From positions 124,001 to 188,000 of the forward strand of contig SCRN01000033.1 in the NCBI GenBank assembly GCA_004322045.1: a stretch of 64,000 nt of DNA. The letters run 5' to 3'. Made by a program: the position numbers and the translations under genes. Of this stretch, positions 43,660 through 55,206 are shown in pieces. Position 1 is the stretch's first letter. Each line of letters starts with the position of its first letter. This DNA is from Paraburkholderia sp. (GTDB taxonomy: Bacteria > Pseudomonadota > Gammaproteobacteria > Burkholderiales > Burkholderiaceae). Below the pieces are notes generated by a model. It did not search any database and had not been told where the DNA came from. It saw nothing but the letters and a program-made list of their open reading frames with translations.

Positions 43660-44139
43660 ATGAGTATCGAAGGGGTCTTGAAGGAAGGGTTTGTCACCAC
43701 GACGGCTGACAAGCTGATCAACTGGACGCGCACGGGTTCGCTCTGGCCCATGACGTTCGGGCTCGCCTGCTGCGCAGTCGAGATGATGCATGCGGGCGCG
43801 GCCCGCTACGACCTCGACCGGTTCGGGGTCGTATTCCGTCCTAGCCCGCGTCAGTCCGATGTCATGATCGTGGCCGGCACGCTCTGCAACAAGATGGCGC
43901 CTGCGCTGCGCAAGGTGTACGACCAAATGGCCGAGCCGCGCTGGGTGATCTCGATGGGTTCCTGCGCGAATGGTGGCGGCTACTACCACTACTCGTATTC
44001 GGTGGTGCGCGGTTGCGATCGCATCGTGCCGGTCGACGTCTATGTGCCCGGCTGCCCGCCGACGGCCGAGGCGCTCGTCTATGGCGTGATCCAGCTGCAG
44101 GCGAAGATTCGCCGCACCAACACCATCGCTCGTCAATAA
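43660..44139 (+). CDS. nuoB: NADH-quinone oxidoreductase subunit B
   Basis: NuoB carries the terminal [4Fe-4S] cluster N2 that passes electrons to quinone. The 159-residue protein has the four cluster cysteines: the tandem pair in [12 protein letters not shown] (about 36-37), GTLCNKMAP and [10 protein letters not shown], plus [20 protein letters not shown]. It is followed by nuoC with a 19-base gap. Confidence 0.98.
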
Positions 44140-44158
44140 GCGCAAGCTTTCCCACAAT

Positions 44159-44761
44159 ATGGCAAGCAAACTCGAGACTCTCAAAGCGAACCTCGAGGCG
44201 GCCTTTGGCGGCCGTCTGACAAGCATCACCGAATCGATCGGCGAGCTGACCATCGTCGTGAAGGCGGGTGACTACCTCGATGTCGCCAAGCGCTTGCGCG
44301 ACGATCGCACGCTCGGCTTCGAGCAGTTGATCGATCTGGCCGGCATCGACTATCAAACGTACGGCGACGGCGCTTACGACGGCCCGCGCTTCGCCGCCGT
44401 CTCGCATCTGCTATCGGTGTCGAATAATTGGCGCGTGCGCGTGCGCGTATTCGCGCCCGATGACGACCTGCCGATCGTGCCGTCCGTCGTCGACATCTGG
44501 AATTCGGCCAATTGGTACGAGCGCGAAGCGTTCGACCTGTACGGCATCGTGTTCGACGGCCACCCCGACCTGCGCCGCATTCTGACCGATTACGGCTTCA
44601 TCGGTCACCCGTTCCGCAAGGATTTCCCGGTATCGGGCTATGTCGAAATGCGCTACGACCCGGAAGAAAAGCGCGTCGTATACCAGCCGGTGACGATCGA
44701 GCCGCGCGAAATCACGCCGCGCGTGATTCGCGAGGATCGCTACGGCGGTCTGAAACACTAA
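44159..44761 (+). CDS. nuoC: NADH-quinone oxidoreductase subunit C
   Basis: NuoC is the 30-kDa hydrophilic subunit of the connecting module. The 200-residue protein shows the signature [20 protein letters not shown](RRIL) at about 118-142 and the [19 protein letters not shown] block. It is a separate gene from nuoD here, unlike the fused nuoCD of enterobacteria. Confidence 0.98.
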   Translation: MASKLETLKANLEAAFGGRLTSITESIGELTIVVKAGDYLDVAKRLRDDRTLGFEQLIDLAGIDYQTYGDGAYDGPRFAAVSHLLSVSNNWRVRVRVFAPDDDLPIVPSVVDIWNSANWYEREAFDLYGIVFDGHPDLRRILTDYGFIGHPFRKDFPVSGYVEMRYDPEEKRVVYQPVTIEPREITPRVIREDRYGGLKH

Positions 44762-44770
44762 GAGGTCGCC

Positions 44771-46024
44771 ATGGCAGAGATCAAGAACTACACGCTCAAC
44801 TTCGGCCCGCAGCACCCGGCAGCGCACGGCGTGCTGCGCCTCGTGCTCGAACTCGACGGCGAAGTGATTCAGCGCGCCGATCCGCATATCGGCCTGTTGC
44901 ATCGTGCGACCGAAAAGCTCGCCGAAAGCAAGACGTACATTCAGTCGGTGCCGTACATGGACCGTCTCGACTACGTGTCGATGATGGTCAACGAGCACGG
45001 CTACGTGCTGGCCATCGAGAAGCTGCTCGGCATCGACGTGCCGATTCGCGCGAAATACATCCGCGTGCTCTTCGACGAAATCACGCGCGTGCTAAACCAC
45101 TTGATGTGGATCGGCGCGCACGGGCTCGACGTCGGTGCGATGGCGGTGTTCCTGTACGCGTTCCGCGAGCGTGAGGATCTGATGGACGTCTACGAGGCGG
45201 TGTCGGGCGCGCGGATGCACGCGGCCTACTATCGCCCGGGCGGCGTCTATCGCGATCTGCCAGACGCCATGCCGCAATACAAGGCGTCGAAAATTCGCAA
45301 TGCGAAGGCGCTCGAAAGGATGAACGAAACGCGGCAAGGCTCGCTGCTCGATTTCATCGACGATTTCTTCACGCGCTTCCCGGGCTGTGTCGACGAGTAC
45401 GAAACGCTGCTCACCGATAACCGGATCTGGAAGCAGCGTTTGGTCGGCATCGGTGTCGTGAGCCCCGAGCGCGCGTTCCAGCTCGGATTGACCGGCGCGA
45501 TGCTGCGCGGGTCGGGGGTGGAGTGGGATTTGCGCAAGAAGCAGCCGTACGAGGTGTACGATCAGCTCGATTTCGACATCCCCGTGGGCGTGAACGGCGA
45601 TTGCTATGACCGCTACCTCGTGCGCGTCGAGGAAATGCGTCAGTCCACCCGCATCGCCAAGCAATGCATCGAGTGGCTGCGCAAGAACCCGGGCCCGGTG
45701 ATGGTCGATAACTACAAGGTCGCACCGCCCTCGCGCGTGGGCATGAAGTCGAACATGGAAGAGCTGATTCACCACTTCAAGCTCTTCACGGAAGGGTTTC
45801 ACGTGCCGGAAGGCGAAGCGTATGCCGCGGTCGAGCATCCGAAGGGCGAATTCGGCATCTATTTGGTGTCGGACGGCGCGAACAAGCCGTATCGCCTCAA
45901 GATTCGCGCGCCCGGCTATGCGCACCTGGCCGCGCTTGACGAGATGGCGCGCGGTCACATGATCGCGGACGCCGTCACCATCATCGGTACGCAGGATATC
46001 GTGTTCGGCGAAATCGACCGGTAA
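44771..46024 (+). CDS. nuoD: NADH-quinone oxidoreductase subunit D
   Basis: NuoD (49-kDa subunit) forms the quinone-binding cavity with NuoB. The 417-residue protein has [20 protein letters not shown] near the N terminus (quinone-site His), [53 protein letters not shown] and the C-terminal [20 protein letters not shown] ending DIVFGEIDR. It lies 9 bases after nuoC. Confidence 0.98.
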   Translation: MAEIKNYTLNFGPQHPAAHGVLRLVLELDGEVIQRADPHIGLLHRATEKLAESKTYIQSVPYMDRLDYVSMMVNEHGYVLAIEKLLGIDVPIRAKYIRVLFDEITRVLNHLMWIGAHGLDVGAMAVFLYAFREREDLMDVYEAVSGARMHAAYYRPGGVYRDLPDAMPQYKASKIRNAKALERMNETRQGSLLDFIDDFFTRFPGCVDEYETLLTDNRIWKQRLVGIGVVSPERAFQLGLTGAMLRGSGVEWDLRKKQPYEVYDQLDFDIPVGVNGDCYDRYLVRVEEMRQSTRIAKQCIEWLRKNPGPVMVDNYKVAPPSRVGMKSNMEELIHHFKLFTEGFHVPEGEAYAAVEHPKGEFGIYLVSDGANKPYRLKIRAPGYAHLAALDEMARGHMIADAVTIIGTQDIVFGEIDR

Positions 46025-46147
46025 GCGCCGCACGGCGCGACGGGAGCAAGCGGAGAGTGATGCCGCTTGCGGTGCGCCGGGTCTGCCGCGACGAACAAGG
46101 CGGCAGGTTTTCGTTCGGTAGGAATTGAAAGAGTTCGTGTTCTCAAA

Positions 46148-46633
46148 ATGATCTCAGCTGAAGGCCTGAAAGAAATCGATCGCGCGATGGCGAAGTATCC
46201 CGCCGATCAGAAACAGTCCGCCGTGATGTCGGCGTTGGCCGTCGCTCAGGAAGAGCACGGCTGGCTGTCGCCCGAACTGATGGAGTTCGTGGCCGACTAC
46301 CTCGGGATGCCGGCCGTGGCGGTGCAGGAAGTGGCGACCTTCTACACGATGTACGAAACGTCGCCCGTCGGTAAGCACAAGATCACGCTCTGCACGAACC
46401 TGCCGTGCCAACTCGGCCCGCATGGCGGCTCCGAGGCAACGGCCGATTATCTGAAACAAAAGCTCGGCATCGACTTCGGTGAAACGACGCCCGACGGCAA
46501 GTTCACGCTCAAGGAAGGCGAGTGCTTCGGCTCGTGCGGCGACGCACCGGTGTTGCTCGTGAACAATCACCGCATGTGCAGCTTCATGACCCGCGAGAAG
46601 ATCGACGCTTTGCTCGAGGAGCTTTCGAAATGA
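46148..46633 (+). CDS. nuoE: NADH-quinone oxidoreductase subunit E
   Basis: NuoE binds the [2Fe-2S] cluster N1a in the NADH dehydrogenase module. It is 161 residues from [20 protein letters not shown] (ATG 46148). The thioredoxin-like domain has the cluster cysteines in [13 protein letters not shown] and CFGSCGDAP. The TGA overlaps the nuoF ATG (46630). The 123-base gap after nuoD has no strong structure, and the ribosome site is weak. Confidence 0.97.
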   Translation: MISAEGLKEIDRAMAKYPADQKQSAVMSALAVAQEEHGWLSPELMEFVADYLGMPAVAVQEVATFYTMYETSPVGKHKITLCTNLPCQLGPHGGSEATADYLKQKLGIDFGETTPDGKFTLKEGECFGSCGDAPVLLVNNHRMCSFMTREKIDALLEELSK

Positions 46634-47958
46634 CGTCTCTGCACGACCGTCACATCAAACCGCTGATTCTCGCGGGCCTCAATGGCGAGAACTGGCGTCT
46701 GGACGATTACGTCGCGCGCGGCGGCTACAAGCAGCTGCGCCGGATTCTCGAAGAGAAGATCCCGCCCGAGCAAGTGATCGCCGACGTCAAGGCGTCGGGC
46801 TTGCGTGGCCGCGGCGGCGCAGGCTTTCCGACGGGCTTGAAGTGGAGCTTCATGCCGCGTCAGTTTCCGGGGCAGAAGTACCTTGTCTGCAACTCGGATG
46901 AAGGCGAGCCGGGTACGTTCAAGGATCGCGACATCCTGCGCTGGAACCCCCATTCGCTCATCGAAGGCATGGCGATCGGCGCGTATGCGATGGGCATCAC
47001 GGTCGGCTACAACTACATCCACGGCGAGATCTTCGACGTCTACAAGCGCTTCGAAGAGGCGCTCGATGAGGCGCGCCGCGCCGGCTACCTCGGCAATAAC
47101 ATCCTAGGCTCCGGTTTCTCGTTCGAGCTCCACGCGCATCACGGCTACGGCGCCTATATTTGCGGCGAAGAAACCGCGCTGCTCGAATCGCTCGAGGGCA
47201 AGAAAGGCCAGCCGCGCTTCAAGCCGCCGTTCCCGGCGAGCTTCGGCGTCTACGGCAAGCCCACGACGATCAACAATACCGAGACCTTCGCCGCGGTGCC
47301 GTTCTTGCTCGAGGTCGGCCCGCAGCAGTATCTCGAACTCGGCAAGCCGAACAACGGCGGCACGAAGATCTTCTCGGTGTCGGGTGACGTCGAGCGTCCG
47401 GGCAACTATGAAATCCCGCTTGGCACGCCGTTCTCCACGTTGATGGAATTGGCCGGCGGCGTGCGCGGCGGCAAGAAGCTCAAGGCCGTCATTCCGGGCG
47501 GCTCGTCCGCGCCCGTCGTGCCGGGCGACATCATGATGCAGACCGACATGGACTACGATTCGATCGCGAAGGTCGGTTCGATGCTCGGTTCGGGCGCGGT
47601 GATCGTCATGGACGACACGCGCTGCATGGTGCGTTCGCTGATGCGTCTGTCGTACTTCTACTTTGAAGAGTCGTGCGGGCAATGCACGCCGTGCCGCGAG
47701 GGCACGGGCTGGCTCTACCGCGTCGTCAATCGCATCGAGCATGGTCAGGGCCGCAAGGAAGATCTCGACCTGCTCAACTCGGTGGCCGAGAACATCATGG
47801 GCCGCACGATTTGCGCGCTCGGCGATGCGGCGGCGATGCCGGTGCGCGGCATGCTCAAGCACTACTGGAACGAATTCGAATATCACGTCGAGCACAAGCG
47901 TTGCCTGGTCGGCGGCCCCGCGGGTGCCCCGAGCGCTGCCGACGCGGCGATCGCCTAG
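46630..47958 (+). CDS. nuoF: NADH-quinone oxidoreductase subunit F
   Basis: NuoF holds the FMN and NADH sites and the [4Fe-4S] cluster N3. It is 442 residues from [20 protein letters not shown]. Motifs: [17 protein letters not shown] (NADH loop), [15 protein letters not shown] (FMN), [20 protein letters not shown] and the cluster [16 protein letters not shown] plus [12 protein letters not shown]. It overlaps nuoE by ATGA. A strong hairpin lies between it and nuoG. Confidence 0.98.
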   Translation: MTSLHDRHIKPLILAGLNGENWRLDDYVARGGYKQLRRILEEKIPPEQVIADVKASGLRGRGGAGFPTGLKWSFMPRQFPGQKYLVCNSDEGEPGTFKDRDILRWNPHSLIEGMAIGAYAMGITVGYNYIHGEIFDVYKRFEEALDEARRAGYLGNNILGSGFSFELHAHHGYGAYICGEETALLESLEGKKGQPRFKPPFPASFGVYGKPTTINNTETFAAVPFLLEVGPQQYLELGKPNNGGTKIFSVSGDVERPGNYEIPLGTPFSTLMELAGGVRGGKKLKAVIPGGSSAPVVPGDIMMQTDMDYDSIAKVGSMLGSGAVIVMDDTRCMVRSLMRLSYFYFEESCGQCTPCREGTGWLYRVVNRIEHGQGRKEDLDLLNSVAENIMGRTICALGDAAAMPVRGMLKHYWNEFEYHVEHKRCLVGGPAGAPSAADAAIA

Positions 47959-48010
47959 CGGCTGCGCCGTGAGCGTAACGGCGCGCTGCACGGAATCATC
48001 GCTTCATTCC

Positions 48011-48043
48011 AACCGCCCGCCGAATGACCTTCGGCGGGCGGTT
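48011..48043 (+). repeat. Perfect 14-bp hairpin in the nuoF-nuoG gap
   Basis: AACCGCCCGCCGAA pairs perfectly with TTCGGCGGGCGGTT around a 5-nt loop (TGACC). No T-run follows, so it is probably not a terminator. It may protect or separate processed parts of the nuo mRNA. Confidence 0.85.
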
Positions 48044-48091
48044 CAGCGAGCAAAAGATTGAGCGGTAATAGGTTAAGGACCATTCACCATC

Positions 48092-50416
48092 ATGGTTGAA
48101 CTTGAAATAGACGGGAAGAAGGTCGAGGTGCCTGAAGGCAGCATGGTCATCCAGGCTGCGCATAAGGTCGACACGTACATTCCTCACTTCTGCTATCACA
48201 AGAAGCTTTCGATCGCGGCCAACTGCCGTATGTGTCTCGTCGAAGTCGAGAAGATGCCCAAGGCCGTGCCCGCTTGCGCGACGCCCGTGTCGGCCGGCAT
48301 GGTCGTGCGCACGAAGTCCGAGAAGGCCGTCAAGGCGCAGCAGTCGGTGATGGAATTCCTGCTCATCAATCACCCGCTCGATTGCCCGATTTGCGATCAA
48401 GGCGGCGAATGCCAGTTGCAGGACTTGGCCGTCGGCTACGGCAAGTCGGCTTCGCGCTACACGGAAGAAAAGCGCGTCGTGTTCCACAAGAACGTCGGTC
48501 CGCTCATCTCCATGGAAGAGATGACGCGCTGCATCCACTGCACGCGCTGCGTTCGCTTCGGTCAAGAGATTGCCGGCGTCATGGAACTCGGCATGCTGGG
48601 CCGCGGCGAGCATTCGGAGATCACGACGTTCGTCGGCAAGACGGTCGATTCCGAACTGTCGGGCAACATGATCGACCTGTGCCCGGTCGGCGCGCTCACG
48701 AGCAAGCCGTTCCGCTACAGCGCCCGCACGTGGGAGCTCTCGCGCCGCAAGTCGGTGAGCCCGCACGATTCGGTCGGCGCCAATCTCGTCGTGCAAAGCA
48801 AGAACAACCGCGTCATGCGCGTGCTGCCGCTCGAGAACGAAGCCATCAACGAGTGCTGGATCTCCGATAAGGACCGCTTCTCGTACGAAGGGCTGAACAG
48901 CGAAGCGCGCTTGACGCAGCCGATGATCAAGCAAGGCGGCGAGTGGATCGAAGCCGATTGGCAGACCGCGCTCGAATACATCGCCAAGAGCCTGAAATGC
49001 GTGGCCGCCGACCACGGCGCGAATGCGCTCGCCATGCTGGGCAGCGCGCACAGCACGGTCGAAGAATTGTTCCTGCTCAAGCAATTGGCGCAAGCGCTCG
49101 GCACGGCGAATGTCGATTTCCGTCTGCGTCAGTCCGATTTCTCGGGCACGAGCGCCGGCGCGCCGTGGCTCGGCATGCCGCTCGCCGATCTCTCGAAGCT
49201 CGACAGTGCGTTCGTCATCGGCTCGTTCCTGCGCCGCGATCATCCGCTGATGGCCGCGCGTCTGCGCCATGCCGCACGTAGCGGCGCCAAGCTGCACTTG
49301 CTGCACGCAACGGGCGACAACTCGTTGATCCCGACCGCGAAGACGATCGTCGCCGCACCGTCGGCGTGGGTCGACACGCTGGCCGGCATCGCCGCCGCCG
49401 TCGCACAAGCGCGCAACGTCGCGTTGCCGCAAGGCGCGGCGGGCGTGGAAGCGACGGCTGCCGCGCAAGCGATCGCCGCCTCGCTTGCGAGCGGCGAGAA
49501 GCGCGCCGTGTTGATCGGCAACAGCGCCGTGCAGCATCCCGAGTTTTCGCGCATTCATGCGCTGGCCCAGTGGATCGCCGAGCAAACGGGCGCGACGCTT
49601 GGCTTCCTCACGGAAGCGGCGAACACGGTGGGCGCGCATCTGGTCGGCGCGCTCCCCGGCGCGCAAGGCTTGAATGCGCGTCAAGCGTTCGACGAGCCGC
49701 GCAAGGGCTATGTGCTGCTCAACTTCGAACCCGAATTCGACACGGCCAACCCCGCGCAGGCGGTTGCCGCGCTGCGTCAGGCCGAGACGGTCGTCGTGAT
49801 GTCGCCGTTCAAGACGGGTCTCGACTACGCCGACGTGCTGCTGCCGATCTCGCCGTTCACGGAAACGGCCGGCGCGTTCGTCAATGCGGAAGGCACGTTG
49901 CAGGCGTTCAGCGGCGTGGTGCGCCCGCTCGGCGAAACGCGTCCGGGTTGGAAGGTGCTGCGTGTGCTCGGCAACGTGCTCGGCTTGTCCGGTTTCGAGT
50001 ACGACTCTGTCGAAGACGTGCGCGCGGCGGCACTGCCGCAAGGCGTCGATGCATCGCGCTTGAACAACCGCACCGACGCGGCGCTCTCGCGCGGCGTGCA
50101 AGCAAGCGGCGCGCTCGAGCGCATTGCCGATGTGCCGATCTATCACGCCGATGCACTAGTGCGCCGTGCACCGTCGCTGCTTCTGACGGCTGCGAGCCGC
50201 ACGGCCGAGGTCATCGGTCTCTCGGCAGCCTTGTTCGACAAGTTGGGACTTACGGAAGGCGATGCGGTGCGCGTGCGCCAGGGCGATCGCTCCGTGCAAG
50301 CCGGCGCGACGCGCGATGCGTTGCTCGCGGATACGGCGGTGCGCGTATCGGCCGGCACGACGCTTGGCGCTGCGCTCGGCGATCTGTTCGGTGAACTCGT
50401 GGTGGAGAAGGCGTAA
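48092..50416 (+). CDS. nuoG: NADH-quinone oxidoreductase subunit G
   Basis: NuoG is the large iron-sulfur subunit of the peripheral arm. In the 774-residue protein residues 1-80 form a [2Fe-2S] ferredoxin domain ([26 protein letters not shown]). Next come the His-Cys3 site [17 protein letters not shown] and the 4Fe-4S motif [13 protein letters not shown] with CPVGAL. The rest is a molybdopterin-oxidoreductase-like domain that no longer binds cofactor in complex I. An AAGGA ribosome site precedes the ATG. The stop overlaps the nuoH ATG by one base. Confidence 0.98.
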   Translation: MVELEIDGKKVEVPEGSMVIQAAHKVDTYIPHFCYHKKLSIAANCRMCLVEVEKMPKAVPACATPVSAGMVVRTKSEKAVKAQQSVMEFLLINHPLDCPICDQGGECQLQDLAVGYGKSASRYTEEKRVVFHKNVGPLISMEEMTRCIHCTRCVRFGQEIAGVMELGMLGRGEHSEITTFVGKTVDSELSGNMIDLCPVGALTSKPFRYSARTWELSRRKSVSPHDSVGANLVVQSKNNRVMRVLPLENEAINECWISDKDRFSYEGLNSEARLTQPMIKQGGEWIEADWQTALEYIAKSLKCVAADHGANALAMLGSAHSTVEELFLLKQLAQALGTANVDFRLRQSDFSGTSAGAPWLGMPLADLSKLDSAFVIGSFLRRDHPLMAARLRHAARSGAKLHLLHATGDNSLIPTAKTIVAAPSAWVDTLAGIAAAVAQARNVALPQGAAGVEATAAAQAIAASLASGEKRAVLIGNSAVQHPEFSRIHALAQWIAEQTGATLGFLTEAANTVGAHLVGALPGAQGLNARQAFDEPRKGYVLLNFEPEFDTANPAQAVAALRQAETVVVMSPFKTGLDYADVLLPISPFTETAGAFVNAEGTLQAFSGVVRPLGETRPGWKVLRVLGNVLGLSGFEYDSVEDVRAAALPQGVDASRLNNRTDAALSRGVQASGALERIADVPIYHADALVRRAPSLLLTAASRTAEVIGLSAALFDKLGLTEGDAVRVRQGDRSVQAGATRDALLADTAVRVSAGTTLGAALGDLFGELVVEKA

Positions 50417-51480
50417 TGAGCTTGTTCGATACGATCAACGCAGGGGGCGCGCAGGCGCTCGGTGCGGCCTGGCCCACGGTGTGGGCGCTCGTGCGCATCC
50501 TCGTCGTCTCCGTCGCGATTCTGCTGTGCGTGGCCTACCTGATTCTCTGGGAACGCAAGCTTATCGGCTGGATGCACGTGCGTCTCGGGCCGAACCGCGT
50601 CGGCCCAGCAGGCTTGTTGCAGCCGATCGCCGACGTGCTCAAGCTCTTGCTCAAGGAAGTGATTCAGCCGACGGCTGCGAGTCGCTCGCTTTATCTGATT
50701 GCGCCGATCATGACGGTGGTGCCCGCTTTCGCGGTCTGGGCCGTGATTCCGTTCCAAGCGCAAGCCGTGCTCGGCAACATCAACGCGGGCCTGCTCTACG
50801 TCATCGCGATTTCGTCGATCGGCGTGTACGGCGTGATTCTCGCGGGCTGGGCCTCGAACTCGAAGTACGCGTTCCTCGGCGCGATGCGCGCCGCCGCGCA
50901 GATGGTCTCGTACGAAGTGTCGATGGGTTTTGCGCTCGTCGTCGTGCTGATGACTTCGGGCAGCTTGAATCTGTCGGATATCGTCGGCTCGCAAATGCGC
51001 GGCTTCTTCGCCTCGCACGGCGTCACGTTCCTCTCGTGGAACTGGCTGCCGCTGTTGCCGGTGTTCGTCGTCTATTTCATCTCGGGCATCGCCGAAACGA
51101 ACCGCCACCCGTTCGACGTGGTGGAAGGGGAGTCCGAAATCGTGGCGGGCCACATGATCGATTACTCGGGGATGGCGTTCGCGCTGTTCTTCCTCGCCGA
51201 GTACATCAACATGATCGTGATCTCGGCGCTAGCCGCCACGCTGTTCCTCGGCGGCTGGAGCGCACCGTTCGGCTTCCTGTCGTTCATCCCGGGCATCTTC
51301 TGGCTCATGTTGAAGGTGTTCTTCCTGTTGTCGGTGTTCATCTGGGCTCGCGCGACGTTCCCGCGCTATCGCTATGACCAGATCATGCGCCTCGGCTGGA
51401 AAGTGTTCCTGCCCGTGTGCATCGTCTGGGTGGTCGTGGTCGGCTTCTGGATCATGTCGCCGCTGAACATCTGGAAATAA
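50416..51480 (+). CDS. nuoH: NADH-quinone oxidoreductase subunit H
   Basis: NuoH joins the membrane and peripheral arms and forms part of the quinone channel. The 354-residue protein has about eight helices and the conserved [20 protein letters not shown] and [20 protein letters not shown] segments with channel acidic residues. It overlaps nuoG by one base (TAATG). Confidence 0.98.
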   Translation: MSLFDTINAGGAQALGAAWPTVWALVRILVVSVAILLCVAYLILWERKLIGWMHVRLGPNRVGPAGLLQPIADVLKLLLKEVIQPTAASRSLYLIAPIMTVVPAFAVWAVIPFQAQAVLGNINAGLLYVIAISSIGVYGVILAGWASNSKYAFLGAMRAAAQMVSYEVSMGFALVVVLMTSGSLNLSDIVGSQMRGFFASHGVTFLSWNWLPLLPVFVVYFISGIAETNRHPFDVVEGESEIVAGHMIDYSGMAFALFFLAEYINMIVISALAATLFLGGWSAPFGFLSFIPGIFWLMLKVFFLLSVFIWARATFPRYRYDQIMRLGWKVFLPVCIVWVVVVGFWIMSPLNIWK

Positions 51481-51492
51481 AGGCGCAGCGAA

Positions 51493-51981
51493 ATGAACGC
51501 TATTCAAAGTTTCTTCAAGACGTTTTTCCTGACCGAACTGCTCAAGGGGCTTGCGCTGACGGGCCGTTACACGTTCCGCCGCAAGTTCACGGTGCAGTTC
51601 CCCGAGGAAAAGACGCCGCTCTCGCCGCGTTTTCGCGGCCTGCATGCGCTGCGCCGTTACGAAAACGGCGAAGAGCGCTGCATCGCCTGCAAGCTGTGCG
51701 AAGCGGTGTGCCCGGCGCTTGCCATCACCATCGAGTCGGAAGTGCGCGCGGACAACACGCGCCGCACGACGCGCTACGACATCGACCTGACCAAGTGCAT
51801 CTTCTGCGGTTTCTGCGAGGAAAGCTGCCCCGTCGATTCGATCGTCGAGACGAGCATCCTCGAGTACCACGGCGAAAAGCGCGGCGACTTGTACTTCACC
51901 AAGGACATGTTGCTCGCGGTGGGCGATCGCTACGAGGCCGAGATCGCGGCGTCGAAGGCGGCCGACGCGCCGTATCGTTGA
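51493..51981 (+). CDS. nuoI: NADH-quinone oxidoreductase subunit I
   Basis: NuoI carries clusters N6a and N6b. The 162-residue protein has two ferredoxin-type motifs: [16 protein letters not shown] (about 61-76) and [16 protein letters not shown] (about 100-115). The N-terminal amphipathic helix [20 protein letters not shown] anchors it to NuoH. A 131-base gap without clear features follows before nuoJ. Confidence 0.98.
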   Translation: MNAIQSFFKTFFLTELLKGLALTGRYTFRRKFTVQFPEEKTPLSPRFRGLHALRRYENGEERCIACKLCEAVCPALAITIESEVRADNTRRTTRYDIDLTKCIFCGFCEESCPVDSIVETSILEYHGEKRGDLYFTKDMLLAVGDRYEAEIAASKAADAPYR

Positions 51982-52112
51982 CAAGCATTGACGCAGCTGC
52001 ATTTGCTCGACGCGTTGTTGGGGGACGCGGTGGTGTGTTCGCCGCGGTGAGAAGCGGTGTGCCGCCTGCGACCACTACGCCTAATTGATGAGCTAACGAT
52101 GAACCGGTAATC

Positions 52113-52799
52113 ATGGAATTCACGACCGTACTGTTTTACATCTTCGCGCTGCTCCTGACCGTGTCGGGACTGAAGGTGATCACGTCGCGCAACCCGGTCG
52201 GGTCGGCGCTATTTCTCGTGCTCGCGTTCTTCAACGCGGCGGCGATCTGGATGCTGCTCGAGGCCGAATTCCTCGCGATTCTGCTCGTGTTGCTCTACGT
52301 CGGCGCGGTGATGGTGCTGTTCCTGTTCGTCGTGATGATGCTCGACATCAACCTCGACGTGCTGCGCAAAGATTTCAAGCGTTTCGTGCCGATGGCCACG
52401 CTCGTCGGCGCGATCATCATCGTCGAGACGGCGCTGATTCTCTGGCACGGCTACGGCGCGACCAGCACGCCGGTGCGCGACGCGGCGGCCGCGGGCGCAA
52501 GCGCGATGCCGAACACGTACTTGATCGGCAAGGTGATCTACACCGATTACGTGTTCGCCTTCGAAGTGGCCGGGCTCGTCTTGCTCGTCGCGATCATCGC
52601 GGCGATCGCGTTGACGGCGCGCAAGGGCAAGGACAGCAAGCGCCAGCGTGTGTCGGATCAAGTGAAGGTGCGCGCGCAAGACCGTGTGCGCATCGTGAAG
52701 ATGCAGGCCGAGAAGGCGACGCTGCCGGCTACTGCCGAAGGCGCCGCCGGCGAGCCGAACGCCAATGTTGGCGCAGGCGCGGTCAACAGCAACCGTTGA
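52113..52799 (+). CDS. nuoJ: NADH-quinone oxidoreductase subunit J
   Basis: NuoJ is a five-helix membrane-arm subunit. The 228-residue protein shows the conserved helix 3 region [28 protein letters not shown]. The C-terminal tail of about 55 residues is Ala-rich and charged, longer than in E. coli, and variable. Its stop (TGA 52797-52799) lies 17 bases before the nuoK start. Confidence 0.97.
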   Translation: MEFTTVLFYIFALLLTVSGLKVITSRNPVGSALFLVLAFFNAAAIWMLLEAEFLAILLVLLYVGAVMVLFLFVVMMLDINLDVLRKDFKRFVPMATLVGAIIIVETALILWHGYGATSTPVRDAAAAGASAMPNTYLIGKVIYTDYVFAFEVAGLVLLVAIIAAIALTARKGKDSKRQRVSDQVKVRAQDRVRIVKMQAEKATLPATAEGAAGEPNANVGAGAVNSNR

Positions 52800-52816
52800 G
52801 CATCGAGGAGAAAAAT

Positions 52817-53122
52817 ATGGTGACTCTGGCTCATTACCTCGTGCTCGGCGCGATCCTATTTGCGATCGGCGTCGTCGGCATTTTCCTGAATCGTCGCAAC
52901 GTCATCATCATCCTGATGGCGATCGAACTGATCTTGCTCGCGGTGAACACGAACTTCGTCGCGTTCTCGCACTACCTCGGCGACATACACGGGCAGATCT
53001 TCGTGTTCTTCGTGTTGACGGTGGCCGCGGCCGAAGCGGCGATCGGCCTCGCGATTCTCGTGACTCTGTTCCGTACCCTCGACACGATCAACGTCGAGGA
53101 TCTCGATCAGCTCAAAGGTTAA
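52817..53122 (+). CDS. nuoK: NADH-quinone oxidoreductase subunit K
   Basis: NuoK is an antiporter-like small subunit with conserved membrane glutamates. The 101-residue protein starts at [20 protein letters not shown] (ATG 52817, GAGGAG upstream) and shows three helices, with the key Glu in [16 protein letters not shown] and a second in [12 protein letters not shown]. The longer frame to 52796 overlaps nuoJ and is not needed. Confidence 0.98.
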   Translation: MVTLAHYLVLGAILFAIGVVGIFLNRRNVIIILMAIELILLAVNTNFVAFSHYLGDIHGQIFVFFVLTVAAAEAAIGLAILVTLFRTLDTINVEDLDQLKG

Positions 53123-53139
53123 ATTCAGGCACTGCGGTT

Positions 53140-55191
53140 ATGTCCACGACACTCAATGAAAACCTGCTGCTGGCGGTTCCGCTCGCACCGCTCGCCGGCT
53201 CGCTGATTGCAGGTCTTGGCGGGAAGCTGGTAGGGCGCAAGGGTAGCCACCGGGTCACGATCCTCGGCGTGCTGATCTCGTTCATTCTGTCGGCGATCGT
53301 GTTCGCCGACGTCCTGCACGGCGCGAGCTACAACGCGACCGTCTACGAATGGATGAAGGTCGGCTCGCTTAAGCTCGAAGTCGGCTTCCTCGTCGATTCG
53401 CTCACGGCGATGATGATGTGCGTCGTCACCTTCGTGTCGCTGATGGTCCACATCTACACGATCGGATACATGGCCGACGACGATGGCTACGAGCGCTTCT
53501 TCTCGTACATCTCGCTGTTCACGTTCTCGATGCTGATGCTCGTCATGAGCAACAACTTCCTGCAGCTGTTCTTCGGCTGGGAAGCGGTGGGTCTCGTGTC
53601 GTATCTCTTGATCGGCTTTTACTTCACTCGTGAAAGCGCGATCTACGCGAACATGAAGGCGTTCCTCGTGAACCGCGTCGGCGATTTCGGCTTCCTGCTC
53701 GGTATCGGCCTCATCCTCGCCTACGCCGGTTCGCTGAACTACGGCGACGTGTTCGCCAAGCGCGAGGCGCTCGCGGCGCTCGCGTTCCCGGGCACGCAGT
53801 GGGGCTTGTTGACGGTCGCCTGCATTTGCTTGTTCATCGGCGCGATGGGCAAGTCGGCGCAGTTCCCGCTGCATGTCTGGCTGCCCGACTCGATGGAAGG
53901 CCCGACGCCTATCTCGGCGCTGATCCACGCGGCGACCATGGTGACGGCCGGCATCTTCATGGTGACGCGCATGTCGCCGCTGTTCGAACTGTCCGATACA
54001 GCACTGTCGTTCGTCATGGTGATCGGGGCGATCACGACGTTCTTCATGGGCTTGCTCGGCGTCGTGCAAAACGACATCAAACGCGTCGTGGCGTACTCGA
54101 CGCTCTCGCAGCTCGGTTACATGACGGTCGCGCTCGGCGCATCGGCGTACTCGATCTCGGTGTTCCACCTGATGACCCATGCGTTCTTCAAGGCGCTGCT
54201 GTTCCTCGGCGCCGGCTCGGTCATCATCGGCATGCACCACGATCAAGACATGCGCAACATGGGCGGCCTGCGCAAGTACATGCCGATCACGTGGTTCACG
54301 TCGCTGATGGGCACGCTGGCATTGTGCGGTACGCCGTTTTTCGCGGGCTTTTATTCGAAGGATTCGATCATCGACGCCGTGGGCCTCTCGCATTTGCCCG
54401 GCGCAGGTATCGCCTACTTTGCGGTCGTGGCGAGCGTGTTCGTGACGGCGCTGTATTCGTTCCGCATGTACTTCATGGTGTTCCATGGAGAGGAGCGTTT
54501 TCGCCACCCGAAAGATTTCGGCAACGGCCATGGCGCGGAATCGGCGGCGCACGGCGATCATGGGCACGATGACCACGGTCACGGCCATGCGCACGTGCCG
54601 CATGAAACGCCTTGGGTCGTCTGGGTGCCGCTCGTCCTGCTGGCGATTCCGTCCGTCGTCATCGGTGCGATCGCGATCGGGCCGATGATCTACGGCAACT
54701 TCTTCGCGCACGGCGTGGCGTTCGACAAAGTCGTCTTCATCGGCGAGAACCACACGGCGATCGAAGAGATGAGCAAGGAGTTCCACGGCTGGCTGCCCAT
54801 GGCGCTGCACTCCGTGGCGTCGCTCCCGCTGTGGCTGGCCGTCGCCGGCTTCGTGACGGCGTGGTTCTTCTACCTGAAGCGCCCGGATCTGCCCGCCGTG
54901 GTTCGCCGCGCGTTCGGCCCGATCTACACGCTGCTCGAGAACAAGTACTACATGGACAAGATCAACGAAGTCGTCTTTGCACGCGGTGCGGTGGCCATCG
55001 GCCGCGGCCTGTGGAAAGAAGGCGACGTCGTGGTCATCGACGGTCTCGTCAACGGCAGCGCACGCTTCATCGGTTGGTTCGCCAGCGTGATTCGCTTCCT
55101 GCAATCCGGTTACATCTACCACTACGCGTTCGCCATGATTATCGGCATGCTGGGGCTCCTTACCCTGTTTGTAACGCTCGGCGGCAAATAA
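53140..55191 (+). CDS. nuoL: NADH-quinone oxidoreductase subunit L
   Basis: NuoL is the largest antiporter-like proton-pumping subunit, with the long lateral helix. It is 683 residues from MSTTLNENLLLAVPLAPLAG (ATG 53140). Conserved parts: FFGWEAVGLVSYLLIGFYFT (key Glu), AMGKSAQFPLHVWLPDSMEGPTPISALIHAATMV and HAFFKALLFLGAGSVIIGMHHDQD. A His-rich loop (HGDHGHDDHGHGHAHVPH, about 468-485) sits before the C-terminal helices. Confidence 0.98.
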   Translation: MSTTLNENLLLAVPLAPLAGSLIAGLGGKLVGRKGSHRVTILGVLISFILSAIVFADVLHGASYNATVYEWMKVGSLKLEVGFLVDSLTAMMMCVVTFVSLMVHIYTIGYMADDDGYERFFSYISLFTFSMLMLVMSNNFLQLFFGWEAVGLVSYLLIGFYFTRESAIYANMKAFLVNRVGDFGFLLGIGLILAYAGSLNYGDVFAKREALAALAFPGTQWGLLTVACICLFIGAMGKSAQFPLHVWLPDSMEGPTPISALIHAATMVTAGIFMVTRMSPLFELSDTALSFVMVIGAITTFFMGLLGVVQNDIKRVVAYSTLSQLGYMTVALGASAYSISVFHLMTHAFFKALLFLGAGSVIIGMHHDQDMRNMGGLRKYMPITWFTSLMGTLALCGTPFFAGFYSKDSIIDAVGLSHLPGAGIAYFAVVASVFVTALYSFRMYFMVFHGEERFRHPKDFGNGHGAESAAHGDHGHDDHGHGHAHVPHETPWVVWVPLVLLAIPSVVIGAIAIGPMIYGNFFAHGVAFDKVVFIGENHTAIEEMSKEFHGWLPMALHSVASLPLWLAVAGFVTAWFFYLKRPDLPAVVRRAFGPIYTLLENKYYMDKINEVVFARGAVAIGRGLWKEGDVVVIDGLVNGSARFIGWFASVIRFLQSGYIYHYAFAMIIGMLGLLTLFVTLGGK

Positions 55192-55206
55192 GGCGGGGGA
55201 CACTTA

